DNA of 64,000 nt from an uncultured Tropicimonas sp. (GTDB lineage: Bacteria; Pseudomonadota; Alphaproteobacteria; Rhodobacterales; Rhodobacteraceae), in the NCBI GenBank assembly GCA_947495685.1, contig CANLZY010000020.1, positions 1 through 64,000 on the forward strand, read 5' to 3'. Each line of letters begins with the position of its first letter. Within the stretch, counting starts at the first letter, position 1. The position numbers and the translations under genes are program-made. Of this stretch, positions 29,577 to 38,777 are shown piece after piece. The notes under the pieces were generated by a model. That model ran no database searches. It saw nothing but the letters and a program-made list of their open reading frames with translations, and was not told the origin of the DNA.

Positions 29577-30869
29577 ATGACCGAACCCCGCCAACTTGGC
29601 TTCGACACACTTCAGGTGCACGCCGGCGCCCACCCCGACCCGGCCACCGGCGCCCGCCAGACGCCGATCTATCAGACGACAGCCTACGTGTTCCGGGATG
29701 CGGACCACGCCGCCAAGCTCTTCAACCTCGAAGAGGTCGGTTACATCTATTCGCGGCTGACCAACCCCACCGTATCGGTGCTGGCCGAACGGATCACGAC
29801 GCTGGAAGGCGGCGTGGGCGGAATCTGCTGCTCCTCGGGCCATGCGGCCCAGATCATGGCGCTGTTCCCGCTGATGGGGCCCGGTCTCAACGTGGTGGTC
29901 TCGACGCGCCTGTATGGCGGCTCCATCACCCAGTTCAGCCAGACCATCAAACGGTTCGGTTGGTCGGCCAAATTCGTGGACATGGACGATGAAGCCGCTG
30001 TGAAGGCCGCCATCGACGACAACACTCGCGCGGTCTTCTGCGAATCCATCGCGAACCCCGGCGGCTATATCACCGACATCCCGGCCATGGCGGCCATCGC
30101 GGATGCCGCCGGCATCCCGCTGATCGTCGACAACACTTCGGCCACGCCGTACCTGTGCAACCCGATTTCGCTCGGCGCCACGCTGGTCGTGCATTCGACC
30201 ACCAAGTACCTGACCGGAAACGGCACTGTGACCGGCGGCTGCGTGGTGGATTCCGGCAAGTTCGACTGGTCGGCAAACGACAAGTTCCCCTCGCTCAGCC
30301 AACCTGAGCCCGCCTACCACGGCTTGACCTTCCACGCGGCACTCGGGGCAATGGCGTTTACCTTCCATTCCATCGCCGTCGGGCTGCGCGACCTGGGAAT
30401 GACCATGAACCCGCAGGCCGCCCACTACACTCTGATGGGGATCGAGACGCTGAGCCTGCGGATGGAGCGCCACGTCGCCAACGCCCGCAAGATCGCCGAA
30501 TGGCTGGAAACCGATCCGCGGATCGACGCGGTCACCTATGCCGGCCTGCCGTCTTCGCCCTACAACGGCCGTGTCGACGCGATCTGTCCCAAGGGCGCGG
30601 GTGCGCTCTTCACCTTTGCGGTGAAGGGAGGCTACGATTCCTGCGTGAAGCTGGTGGATGCGCTGGAGCTGTTCAGCCATGTCGCCAACCTGGGCGATAC
30701 CCGGTCACTGATCATCCATTCGGCCTCCACGACGCATCGCCAGTTGACGCCGGAACAGCAGGAAGCTGCTGGTGCCGCGCCCAACATGGTGCGGGTGTCG
30801 ATCGGGATCGAGGATGCCGACGACCTGATCGCCGATCTGGATCAGGCGCTGGCCAAGGCCACGGCCTGA
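29577..30869 (+). CDS. metY: O-acetylhomoserine aminocarboxypropyltransferase (sulfhydrylase)
   Basis: The 430-residue PLP enzyme of the Cys/Met metabolism family condenses O-acetylhomoserine with sulfide or methanethiol. Diagnostic segments are FDTLQVHAG, QTTAYVF, YSRLTNPT, SSGHAAQ and the PLP lysine in VVHSTTKYLTGNG. The length of about 430 and the extended N-terminus fit MetY rather than MetB or MetC. GGGAGGACACC precedes the ATG. The 284-bp upstream region contains the promoter, but I found no SAM-II riboswitch consensus in it. Confidence 0.92.
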   Translation: MTEPRQLGFDTLQVHAGAHPDPATGARQTPIYQTTAYVFRDADHAAKLFNLEEVGYIYSRLTNPTVSVLAERITTLEGGVGGICCSSGHAAQIMALFPLMGPGLNVVVSTRLYGGSITQFSQTIKRFGWSAKFVDMDDEAAVKAAIDDNTRAVFCESIANPGGYITDIPAMAAIADAAGIPLIVDNTSATPYLCNPISLGATLVVHSTTKYLTGNGTVTGGCVVDSGKFDWSANDKFPSLSQPEPAYHGLTFHAALGAMAFTFHSIAVGLRDLGMTMNPQAAHYTLMGIETLSLRMERHVANARKIAEWLETDPRIDAVTYAGLPSSPYNGRVDAICPKGAGALFTFAVKGGYDSCVKLVDALELFSHVANLGDTRSLIIHSASTTHRQLTPEQQEAAGAAPNMVRVSIGIEDADDLIADLDQALAKATA

Positions 30870-30879
30870 CCCTGAAGGC

Positions 30880-31404
30880 TCAGCGTGCCGCTACGGCGGC
30901 ATGCACCACATCATAGGGCGTCCGGACGGGTTCGGGCGCCCCGAACTCCGCGAACAACATCTCTGCCTGTGTCGGCTGTCGTGCGGCCTTGGCTGCCTGC
31001 TCTGCTTCGCGCGCAATGCGCGCCTCCGTTCCCTCGATCCGGGACAAGGCGTCCAGCCCCTCCGTGATCACGACGGCCCGTTCGATGGCCTTGTCGCGTT
31101 CGGCCAAAACGGTCGTCAGTGTGGATGCGGCCTGCCCCGGCGACGCGGATCCGCCCCCCATCATGCCCATGACCGAGCCAAGGACCCGACCGACCACGCC
31201 CGGCGTTTCCGCGGTTTCCTCCGACGTGCGTTCGGGCAATTCGCTTGGTTCAACCTTTATCCGCCGGGCACCTGAGGCGTCGATTGCGCCCGGGTTGAAC
31301 AGGCTTTGCGCCCCAACATCGCCTGGCCAGGCAACCAGCCCGGACCCAAGGCACAGCAGAACCAGCGCAGCCCGTCGCAGGATGTATTTGAAATAGGTAA
31401 TCAT
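30880..31404 (-). CDS. Secreted or membrane-anchored protein of unknown function
   Basis: This 174-residue protein has a hydrophobic N-terminal segment (AALVLLCLGSGLVAWPG) ending near GAQS, a probable signal peptide. A flexible stretch follows, then a helical region of about 60 residues (AASTLTTVLAERDKAIERAV, then ARIAREAEQAAKAARQ). A GGGGGAG ribosome-binding site lies upstream. It starts 13 bp after the stop of the next minus-strand gene, so the two form an operon. No family recognised. Confidence 0.65.
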   Translation of the reverse strand: MITYFKYILRRAALVLLCLGSGLVAWPGDVGAQSLFNPGAIDASGARRIKVEPSELPERTSEETAETPGVVGRVLGSVMGMMGGGSASPGQAASTLTTVLAERDKAIERAVVITEGLDALSRIEGTEARIAREAEQAAKAARQPTQAEMLFAEFGAPEPVRTPYDVVHAAVAAR

Positions 31405-31417
31405 GATGCTCCCCCGG

Positions 31418-32644
31418 TCAGTTGGACGGCGGCGCGAGGCTGGCCAGATCGCCCCCGGCCAACGCGGTCGCGCGTTTCTTAATGATGCTCTTCAGCTTGT
31501 CCTCGGAGTCCATCAAGTCCTTGCTGATCACCTCGTCGGCGGCCGCCATGACGACAGGCGCGCGGCGCAGCGTGTGATAGGTCACCCTGTCGGCCTCGGC
31601 TTGTGGCAGCGGGCCGACAACCGCCAGGATTGCAGAGTTGTCATAGCCGATGCGGGTTTCGTCGGACCGCAAGCCGAATTGCGCCTCGAACCAGGTGTTC
31701 CACGCCTCGACCTGATCGCGGATCGTTCCCAGACCGATCCGGGCAAGATCGACCGGAACCTGGCCGTTCTCGATGGCCTGAAAGATCGGGTCGCTCGCCC
31801 GGGGCAATTGCATCGGGACGACCCCGCAGGCGGCAAGGGTCGAGCCATCCATGACCTCGACGGAAACGCCCTTGGGCAGGTTGGCAATTGCCGGCAGATC
31901 GCCGCCGATCAACGACACCCCCGATATCCGCACGTCATCGGCCAGATGCAGGTTCCACAACACCCGGCCGGTGCCGGTCTGAAGGACCAAATGCACCGGG
32001 GTCGCAGTTTCGGTGACCGCGACTTCCATCGCACGATATTGGAACGGCCCGGCAACAGAGGCGGACGACACGGCCTGCATGCTGCCCAACTGGTTCATCT
32101 TGCCGGTGATCGCGCCGATCCCCCCAACCTTGGGTGCACCTTCGGCGCGGACACGGTCCAGATAGGCGTGCACAAGCGGTGACAGGTCTGCGTCGCGGAC
32201 GGCCACGAACGACACACCCAGCTCGGTTGCGTTGGAAAACACGTTGGCGAGGCGGGCGTCCGCTGCAGGTGGCGTGAACCGGCAATCCTGCACCTCTGTC
32301 GCCTGTCGGACCTTGCCCGGAGTCTCCGATAGGACCGGGCGGTGGTAGTTTGCCAGAACCTGATCGACAAAGACCGGCCGCAGAAACTCGGTTGAGGCCA
32401 CGGGACCACCGACAACCAGCCGCCCGTCGCGTTCGCGGACATAACTGGCCGGGTCATTCTCGTCATAGCCTTCCGCGATCAGGGCACGGCGGATTTCTGC
32501 ATGGCGAACATTGACGATCTGCGAACTCGCTTCGATACGCGTCGTCGGGCCCCCGCCTCCACCCAACGTGATGTCGTGGGTGCCAAGGTAAAAGACCCCG
32601 CCCAGGAGCGCCGCACACAGCAGCAGTAAAACCTTGCCGTCCAT
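31418..32644 (-). CDS. Conserved membrane-anchored protein of unknown function
   Basis: The 408-residue protein has an N-terminal membrane segment (VLLLLCAALLGGVFYL) and an extracytoplasmic region with two cysteines (QDCRFTP and AACGVVP). The central part looks beta-rich (VHLVLQTGTGRVLWNLHLAD), and the C-terminus ends in a charged helix. I do not recognise a functional family. It is the first gene of a two-gene unit with the small secreted protein downstream, and lies 88 bp from the SIMPL-domain gene on the same strand, so a three-gene transcript is possible. Confidence 0.68.
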   Translation of the reverse strand: MDGKVLLLLCAALLGGVFYLGTHDITLGGGGGPTTRIEASSQIVNVRHAEIRRALIAEGYDENDPASYVRERDGRLVVGGPVASTEFLRPVFVDQVLANYHRPVLSETPGKVRQATEVQDCRFTPPAADARLANVFSNATELGVSFVAVRDADLSPLVHAYLDRVRAEGAPKVGGIGAITGKMNQLGSMQAVSSASVAGPFQYRAMEVAVTETATPVHLVLQTGTGRVLWNLHLADDVRISGVSLIGGDLPAIANLPKGVSVEVMDGSTLAACGVVPMQLPRASDPIFQAIENGQVPVDLARIGLGTIRDQVEAWNTWFEAQFGLRSDETRIGYDNSAILAVVGPLPQAEADRVTYHTLRRAPVVMAAADEVISKDLMDSEDKLKSIIKKRATALAGGDLASLAPPSN

Positions 32645-32732
32645 ACCTGCCTCATCGTTTTCAGATCTTGTCCCGAACCTGTCGGAACAAGGTGGCAGCG
32701 ATGAGGCAGCTTTCGGGAAAGGCCGTGCAGGG

Positions 32733-33458
32733 TCAGCCGCCGGTCTGCAGGCTGTAGGTGATGGTCACGGATGCGCTCAACCCGACCTCGCCCGCCGCAA
32801 CCGGCATCCCGTCGTCTGCGGCAAAGCTGGCCATCTCGGCCCGCATCATCCGCGGTTGCCCGCCGCCGTTTTCATCGATGGACAGAATCGGGCCAAGCGC
32901 CACACCCGCGGCCTCCGCATAGAGCGCTGCCTTTCGGGCGGCCTCTTTCACGGCGGCCTGACGGGCTTCGTCCTGTTTGGGCTGCGGCTCCTGCAAGCCG
33001 AAGGTCAAGCCGCGAAAGGTGTTGGCACCATCCTGAACGACGGCATCCAGCAGACCGCCCAGTGAATCGAGATCCCGTACACGCACGGTCACCTGCGTCG
33101 ATGCAACAAAGGCTTCGATCACCGGTTGCTTGCCGCCGTTGCGGGGCTGGTCCTGCCAACGCGGGGTTACGGACAGGCCGCTGGTCTGGACGTCGCGTGG
33201 CTCGATTCCGGCCTCTGTCAAACGGTTCAGCACGGCGGCCATGCGATCACTCATCTCGCGCACCGCCAGGGCGGCTTCGACGTCGGCCGCCATGACGCCC
33301 AATGAAATCGTGGCCATGTCCGGCGCGGCCGTTGCCCGCCCCTCACCAGTGACGGTCAACCGGGCGGGTTGCTGCTCTGCCGACACCTGTTGGGCGATGG
33401 CGGCAAGTGGAGACAGGCCCAAGACAAGTGCAAGGCCAGCGGCGGGAAACAAGGTCAT
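32733..33458 (-). CDS. SIMPL-domain periplasmic protein (DUF541)
   Basis: The 241-residue product starts MTLFPAAGLALVLGLSPLAA, a signal peptide ending AIAQQ. The mature protein carries the SIMPL/DUF541 pattern: RLTVTGEGRATAAPDMATIS, DVQTSGLSVTPRW, a central region ending in LTFGL, and ARKAALYAEAAGVALGPI. Such proteins are usually periplasmic with stress-related but poorly defined roles. An ATG 15 codons upstream exists, but the later one has a GAAGAGGA ribosome-binding site and begins directly with the signal peptide. Confidence 0.82.
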   Translation of the reverse strand: MTLFPAAGLALVLGLSPLAAIAQQVSAEQQPARLTVTGEGRATAAPDMATISLGVMAADVEAALAVREMSDRMAAVLNRLTEAGIEPRDVQTSGLSVTPRWQDQPRNGGKQPVIEAFVASTQVTVRVRDLDSLGGLLDAVVQDGANTFRGLTFGLQEPQPKQDEARQAAVKEAARKAALYAEAAGVALGPILSIDENGGGQPRMMRAEMASFAADDGMPVAAGEVGLSASVTITYSLQTGG

Positions 33459-33618
33459 TACAACATCCTCTTCATGTTCAGGTATCTGATCGGTCAGACG
33501 CACGAACTCCGCCGATCCTTGGTCCCTTTTTGTTTATTTCAGCGAATTCCTGCTATACAAAATAGTCGTCTCGACCAATTGGTTGCGCGACCCGCACAAC
33601 TAGGCTCTGAAAGACGCG

Positions 33619-36600
33619 ATGACCCCGAGTTTTGCACTGACCCTCGATCACGATGGAATCGCCCTGCTGCACGACAGCGGGATCGGCTGGCTGCTTGTTG
33701 GCTCCGCGGCTCTGGAAGATCCCGACATGACCGTCAACCTGGCCGCCCTGCGGGCCGATGCGGACACCCTTTCGGGCGGAGACCCGTTGCGAACCAAGCT
33801 GGTTCTGCCCGAGTCGCAGATCCTCTATACGCAGATCACCGCCAGTGGATCCGACGATCTGGCCGATGTTCGCAGGGTCGAGCAAACCCTTGAGGGCGCG
33901 ACCCCTTATCGTCTGGACGAACTGGTCTATGACTGGGTTCGTGCGGATGACCAGATCCATATCGCCGCCGTTGCCCGCGAGACCCTGCAGGAGGCACAGG
34001 GATTTGCGGTTCAGAATCGGTTCAACCCGGTGGCCTTTGTCGCCGCCCCGACCGAAGATCTGTTCCCCGGCGAAGCCTTCTTCGGGCTGACCGACATCGC
34101 CGCCGACCTCCTGCCCCCCGAAGAGACCGTCGAGCGGGCTCAGGCCTCGGTCCGGCGCATCGGAACCGTCAGCCGTCCGATACTCAAGCCGAAATCCGAG
34201 GAGCCGCCTGTCGCTGGAGACGGGCCGCTCGATCCACCGGCCAGCAGCAGCGATACGACCGGCGGGATGGGCCTCGGACTTGGTGCGACGCTTGCCTCCC
34301 TGTCGGATCCAGCGGACCACAGCCCACAAGGCACAGCGGCTGCCACGCAGCCCTTTGATGGCATCACCAGCTCGCCGTCGCAGGATTCGAAGGCCCTGGT
34401 TGAAGCCGTCGAACAGACGGAAGACCCCGCTGCGCCATATCCCGAAGACGCCCCGCTGGAAGCCGGATCAGACGAAGAGGACGCTTCGCCAGACGTCCCG
34501 TCCGACCGGGACAGTGCAGAAGACGATACTGCACCGGTCACCCATCCGGAAACGAGCATTTCCACTTTCATCGCGGCGACCGCTCGCGTTGCAGCCGCTG
34601 ACGCTGGCGCTGGCGCTGAACCGGTTTCGCCTGCACCAGATGCTGTTCAAGCGAATGACGCAGCGCCGGAATCGGTGCGTCAGGCAGAGACGCCAACAGA
34701 TCCGCCCATCGTTTCACCTGAGCCGGACATCGATGTCCCATTGGACGCGGCCCAAACTCCACCGATTGCGCAGGCCGGTGATGCCGATGACGAGGCCGAC
34801 TTTGCCGATGGGGCGCTTCCGACCTTCACGTCGATCCGCAAGGCCCGGTCCGAGCCACCAATGACGTCGAACGAGAAGCGGCAACCCGGAACCGAGCGGC
34901 CAACGCCTCGCGCACCCGCGTCGCAGACGGAACCTCCGGTGACGCGGGCGCGGACGCCCCCCCCCGGTGCCAAACCCGACGCGCCGTCGGTCGGACGGCA
35001 AACGCTGGGTCACAAGCCGCGCGACCAACGCAAACCCGACGAAGCGACACCACCTCCGACCAAAGCGAACGTGCCGGACGGACCCAACCGAAAGCGAAAG
35101 GCCCGGCGACATAAGAAGACAGAGCCGGTTCTTGTGACTTCCGCTGTCACCGCGGCAGCCGACGCGCCTGCGGCGCCCAAGGCCGACAGCGCCACATCGT
35201 CTGCGCCTGCAAACAAGGTGGCAGTTGTGGCTGCACCCGAGGCCCGCGCGCCCCTGTCCGAAGCGGATGCGTTGACCGTGTTTGGCGCGCGCAAGGCGCA
35301 GAAACCCGTCGCAGGGTCGCGCAAACTGGGCCTGATCCTGACCGCAGCCCTTGTCGTTGCCATCGGGTTGGTCGCGCTTTGGGCGTTTGCGTTCAATGGC
35401 CCCGAAGATGCCGCACTGGGGACCACGCCAGACCCTCAGGTGGTCGAGCCTGCGCCCCAGGTCGCCACGCTGGCACCATCGGTGCGCGAGACCCCGATTG
35501 CCCCGCTTCCTGCTGAGCCAGGCGAGCCCGCCGCACAGGACATCGATCCAGCGCTACCGCTCACCGATGCGCCGGAAGACGCAGCCCCCATGCAGGGGCT
35601 GGCGGGTGGGCCTCAAGGCGGTTTCGCTGACGTGGTCGGTGTCACCCCCACCCTGCCGGAGCCTGTGGTGGCACCGCTGGACCCGGACGCAGCCCGCGCC
35701 GCGTATGCCGTCAGTGGAATCTGGCAACTGGCGCCCGAGCCGGGATATCTCCCCGAGGCGGATCTGGTCGATGACGTCTACATCGCGGCCATCGACCCGA
35801 CGGTGCAGAACAACGATGCCTATGCGTTGCCCGACCAGGATCCCTTTTCCGACCCCACTCCGACGGTTCCAACGCTTCCTTCTGACACGTCGGATGACAC
35901 CGAAACGGGCCAACCGGTGGACGCCGGCGTCCCCAGCGAGACACTGTCGCCGGGCGGCGTGCTGGTCCAGACGGGCCGGCCGTTCATCGTCCCCCCCGAG
36001 CGGCCTCAGGATCTGGAGGATACTGCTGCGGCCACGGTCGACGACGTAGACCCGACGCTGAGCGCGAAACGTCCGCGCAACCGCCCCGTCGACCTTGTCG
36101 AAACGACGGAAAAGGCAAATCTGGGCGGACGCAGCCGAGACGAATTGGGGCGCCTGCGCCCTCGCGCGAAGCCGGCATCGCTTCAGGATACTGATGCAGA
36201 ACTGTCGGCTGCCGCCAGGATGGCGGACCTGGAAACCCGCGAGGGACAGGACGCCGCAGAAGCCGACGTTGGGCCGACCCCGGAGGAGGCCGCCCTTGCG
36301 GTTGACCTCGCATCTGCAACCGGTCGCGCCGTCAAGGCCTCCCCCATTCCTCGATTGCGGCCGGCCAATATGGCCCAGATTGCGGACCGGGCTCGAAAAC
36401 GTGCCGATGCCGAAACTGCCAGAGCCGAAGAGCAGGCTGCCGAAGCCGCCGGTGCGGCAGCCGCAAGGGCCGCGAGCGCAGCCGCTGCAAGAACCGCTGC
36501 AGCCTCCGCCGCACAAACCGCCGCTGCTGCTGCCGCGAAGGAAAAGAAGCAGCGCGACGCGGCCGAAGCAGCGGCTGCGGCCTCGGCCGCGTCGGCGGCT

Positions 36601-36897
36601 CCCCGGGCCCCTGCGGTCTCCCGGTCCCAACGAGTTAAACCGACCGCCCCAACCCCCAAATCCGTTGCACGGCAGGCCACGGTCAAGAACGCCGTCGCGC
36701 TGAACAGGGTGTCCCTGATCGGCGTCTACGGGACCTCGAACCAGCGCCGCGCGCTGGTCCGGCTTCCCTCGGGCCGCTACGTCAAGGTCAAGGTCGGTGA
36801 CAGGTTGGACGGCGGCAGGGTGGCTGCCATCGATCAGAGCCAGTTGCGCTATTCCAAGGGCGGACGAAACGTCACGCTGAAGATGCCCAAGGGTTGA
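33619..36897 (+). CDS. Large single-pass membrane protein with GspL/PilM-like and GspC/PilP-like ends
   Basis: The 1092-residue protein has four parts. Residues 1-180 look like the actin-fold cytoplasmic domain of GspL/PilM-type proteins (FALTLDHDGIALLH, TKLVLPESQILYTQI). Residues 185-560 are a low-complexity acidic and proline-rich linker, turning basic near the membrane. One transmembrane helix lies at about 568-590 (LGLILTAALVVAIGLVALWAF). The periplasmic part runs through a proline-rich linker and an alanine-rich helix (about 915-1010) to a compact C-terminal domain of about 75 residues (VSLIGVYGTSNQRRALVRLP, then GRYVKVKVGDRLDGG), which resembles the inner-membrane GspC/PilP domain. The fold assignments are by eye. 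No other secretion or pilus genes are in the window. The role is unknown; a cell-envelope scaffold is plausible. Confidence 0.6.
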   Translation: MTPSFALTLDHDGIALLHDSGIGWLLVGSAALEDPDMTVNLAALRADADTLSGGDPLRTKLVLPESQILYTQITASGSDDLADVRRVEQTLEGATPYRLDELVYDWVRADDQIHIAAVARETLQEAQGFAVQNRFNPVAFVAAPTEDLFPGEAFFGLTDIAADLLPPEETVERAQASVRRIGTVSRPILKPKSEEPPVAGDGPLDPPASSSDTTGGMGLGLGATLASLSDPADHSPQGTAAATQPFDGITSSPSQDSKALVEAVEQTEDPAAPYPEDAPLEAGSDEEDASPDVPSDRDSAEDDTAPVTHPETSISTFIAATARVAAADAGAGAEPVSPAPDAVQANDAAPESVRQAETPTDPPIVSPEPDIDVPLDAAQTPPIAQAGDADDEADFADGALPTFTSIRKARSEPPMTSNEKRQPGTERPTPRAPASQTEPPVTRARTPPPGAKPDAPSVGRQTLGHKPRDQRKPDEATPPPTKANVPDGPNRKRKARRHKKTEPVLVTSAVTAAADAPAAPKADSATSSAPANKVAVVAAPEARAPLSEADALTVFGARKAQKPVAGSRKLGLILTAALVVAIGLVALWAFAFNGPEDAALGTTPDPQVVEPAPQVATLAPSVRETPIAPLPAEPGEPAAQDIDPALPLTDAPEDAAPMQGLAGGPQGGFADVVGVTPTLPEPVVAPLDPDAARAAYAVSGIWQLAPEPGYLPEADLVDDVYIAAIDPTVQNNDAYALPDQDPFSDPTPTVPTLPSDTSDDTETGQPVDAGVPSETLSPGGVLVQTGRPFIVPPERPQDLEDTAAATVDDVDPTLSAKRPRNRPVDLVETTEKANLGGRSRDELGRLRPRAKPASLQDTDAELSAAARMADLETREGQDAAEADVGPTPEEAALAVDLASATGRAVKASPIPRLRPANMAQIADRARKRADAETARAEEQAAEAAGAAAARAASAAAARTAAASAAQTAAAAAAKEKKQRDAAEAAAAASAASAAPRAPAVSRSQRVKPTAPTPKSVARQATVKNAVALNRVSLIGVYGTSNQRRALVRLPSGRYVKVKVGDRLDGGRVAAIDQSQLRYSKGGRNVTLKMPKG

Positions 36898-37071
36898 GGG
36901 AACGGGGTGGGCGACGCGTCGACACCCGACCATTGCTGGCGGATGCGCCCCCCACGCCAAACCCTGCTTCAGGCCGTCGTCGCGTCGAACGACCTTGTGT
37001 CAGTGGCGGCTTGAACGGACCGAGCGCGACGTGTCGCCCGGTCCCATTCTTGCGTCCGGAGCCTTTCCGAC

Positions 37072-38166
37072 CTACCCGGTTTCGAGAACGCCGCGGGCGA
37101 CCTGGTCGGCCTCGATGGACTCGAACAATGCCTTGAAGTTGCCTTCGCCGAATCCGTCATCGCCCTTGCGTTGGATGAACTCGAAAAAGATCGGACCAAC
37201 CACCGTACGCGAGAAGATCTGCAACAGGATGCGGGTTTCTCCACCGTCAACCACGCCTTCGCCGTCAATCAGGATGCCATGCTTCATCATGTGATCCACG
37301 GGTTCGTCATGCCCCTGCACACGTGCGGCGCTCTGCTCGTAGTAGGCCGCGGTCGGCCCCGGCATGAACCGCAGGCCACGGTCTGCTATGGCATCGACAG
37401 AAGCATAGATATCATCGGTCCCGACTGCGATGTGCTGGATGCCCTCGCCGTTGTAGCGCTTGAGATACTCGACGATCTGCCCGGACTCGCCACGATCCTC
37501 GTTGATCGGAATCCGAATTCGGCCACAGGGAGAGGTCAGCGCCCGGCTCCGAAGCCCTGTGTACTTGCCTTCGATGTCAAAGAACCGGATCTCCTTGAAA
37601 TTGAAGATATCGCCATAGAACCGAAACCAGACGTCCATGTTGCCCTTGTGAACGTTGTGGGTCAGGTGGTCGAGATAGTGGAAGCCAACGCCCGGCGGAT
37701 GGGCGTCTGTTACCCAGTCGAAGTCGGAGTTATAGGGACTGGCCTCGTAGGCGCGCTCGATGAAGTAGATCAACGATCCGCCAATGCCGACGATAGCCGG
37801 GGCATCGATCACCTTGTCGTCGGCGGTGTAGGGCATCGCCCCCTTTGCCACGGCATGATCAAAGGCATGCTGCGCATCAACGACACGCCAGCCCATCGAC
37901 GGGCAGCACGGCCCGTGTTCCTCTACAAAGCGCGTTCCCATGGAACCCGGTTGGGCGTTGAGAAGGTAGGTGACATCGCCCTGCTGCCAGACTTCGACCG
38001 ATCGGGTCTTGTGCCGAGCGACGAGTCCATAGCCCATCCGGGCGAATAGCTCGCGCAGCTTCTCTGGCTCGGGATGGGAAAACTCGACAAATTCGAACCC
38101 GTCGGTCCCCGCTGGATTGTCGACTGTGATCGTCGCGCGTGGCGCGTCGTGAGGGAAAGGACCCAT
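37072..38166 (-). CDS. hppD: 4-hydroxyphenylpyruvate dioxygenase
   Basis: The 364-residue non-haem Fe(II) dioxygenase converts 4-hydroxyphenylpyruvate to homogentisate in tyrosine breakdown. The iron ligands are visible in the C-terminal vicinal-oxygen-chelate domain: His167 in YLDHLTHNV, His245 in GIQHIAVGT and Glu329 in GPIFFEFIQR. The C-terminal helix (GEGNFKALFESIE) that gates the site is present. AGGAGA precedes the ATG. It is divergent from an Lrp/AsnC-type regulator 131 bp away, which probably controls it. Homogentisate dioxygenase and later pathway genes are not in the window. Confidence 0.95.
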   Translation of the reverse strand: MGPFPHDAPRATITVDNPAGTDGFEFVEFSHPEPEKLRELFARMGYGLVARHKTRSVEVWQQGDVTYLLNAQPGSMGTRFVEEHGPCCPSMGWRVVDAQHAFDHAVAKGAMPYTADDKVIDAPAIVGIGGSLIYFIERAYEASPYNSDFDWVTDAHPPGVGFHYLDHLTHNVHKGNMDVWFRFYGDIFNFKEIRFFDIEGKYTGLRSRALTSPCGRIRIPINEDRGESGQIVEYLKRYNGEGIQHIAVGTDDIYASVDAIADRGLRFMPGPTAAYYEQSAARVQGHDEPVDHMMKHGILIDGEGVVDGGETRILLQIFSRTVVGPIFFEFIQRKGDDGFGEGNFKALFESIEADQVARGVLETG

Positions 38167-38297
38167 TTTGCATTCTCCTGTTCGCTGTCACACAGGATAT
38201 CGCCGATGTCGCGATAAATATGCGCAACATGCGGCGCGATTCATGCTACTGATGCGTCAATTCCGCGACTAACTGAAACCCTGCACGGAACATCCGC
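38167..38297. promoter_or_regulatory. Shared promoter region of hppD and the Lrp-type regulator
   Basis: A 131-bp intergenic stretch between divergent starts contains an AT-rich patch (GATAAATATGCGC) flanked by GC-rich, partly symmetric sequence (ATGCGCAACATGCGGC, CGCGATTCATGC). Lrp-family regulators commonly bind degenerate AT-rich palindromes in such regions and regulate both sides. No exact operator can be assigned. Confidence 0.4.
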
Positions 38298-38756
38298 ATG
38301 CCACTGGACCAGACTGACACCCTGTTGCTCGCAGCGCTGCAAAAAGATGCACAGCTGACAGCCGAACGTCTGGGCGAGATCCTGAACCTGTCTCCCAGTC
38401 AGGCTGGCCGGCGCCGGCAACGGTTGGAGACCGCCGGATACATCACCCACTATGCGGCCCGTCTGGATCCGGCAAAGCTCGGGCTGGGCGTGCAGGCATT
38501 CATCCAGATTCACATGGCCGCCCATACAGCCGAGGATGCGCGCAACTTTGTCCGGCGTCTCGATACCTGCCCGGAGGTCACCGGTGCGTGGACCCTGACC
38601 GGCGAAGCAGACTACCTGTTGCGAGTCTATTGCGACGATCTGGCCGGATTGAACCGCCTGGTGCAGGAGGTGCTTCTGCCGCATCCGTCCGTGGCCCGCG
38701 TGCACAGTCAGATCGTCATGGAAGAATGCAAGGCCGACGGGCCGTTGCCCACCTGA
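38298..38756 (+). CDS. Lrp/AsnC-family transcriptional regulator
   Basis: The 152-residue protein has the N-terminal AsnC helix-turn-helix (LLLAALQKDAQLTAERLGEI, then LNLSPSQAGRRRQRLETAGY) and the C-terminal RAM effector-binding domain (GLGVQAFIQIHM, then VTGAWTLTGEADYLLRV). Members act as octamer-forming regulators of amino-acid metabolism, often on the divergently transcribed gene. That gene here is hppD, so tyrosine or an aromatic amino acid is a reasonable ligand guess. The CPA2 antiporter gene follows 21 bp downstream. Confidence 0.9.
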   Translation: MPLDQTDTLLLAALQKDAQLTAERLGEILNLSPSQAGRRRQRLETAGYITHYAARLDPAKLGLGVQAFIQIHMAAHTAEDARNFVRRLDTCPEVTGAWTLTGEADYLLRVYCDDLAGLNRLVQEVLLPHPSVARVHSQIVMEECKADGPLPT

Positions 38757-38777
38757 AAAAGCTGAAAGGAACGTTAC

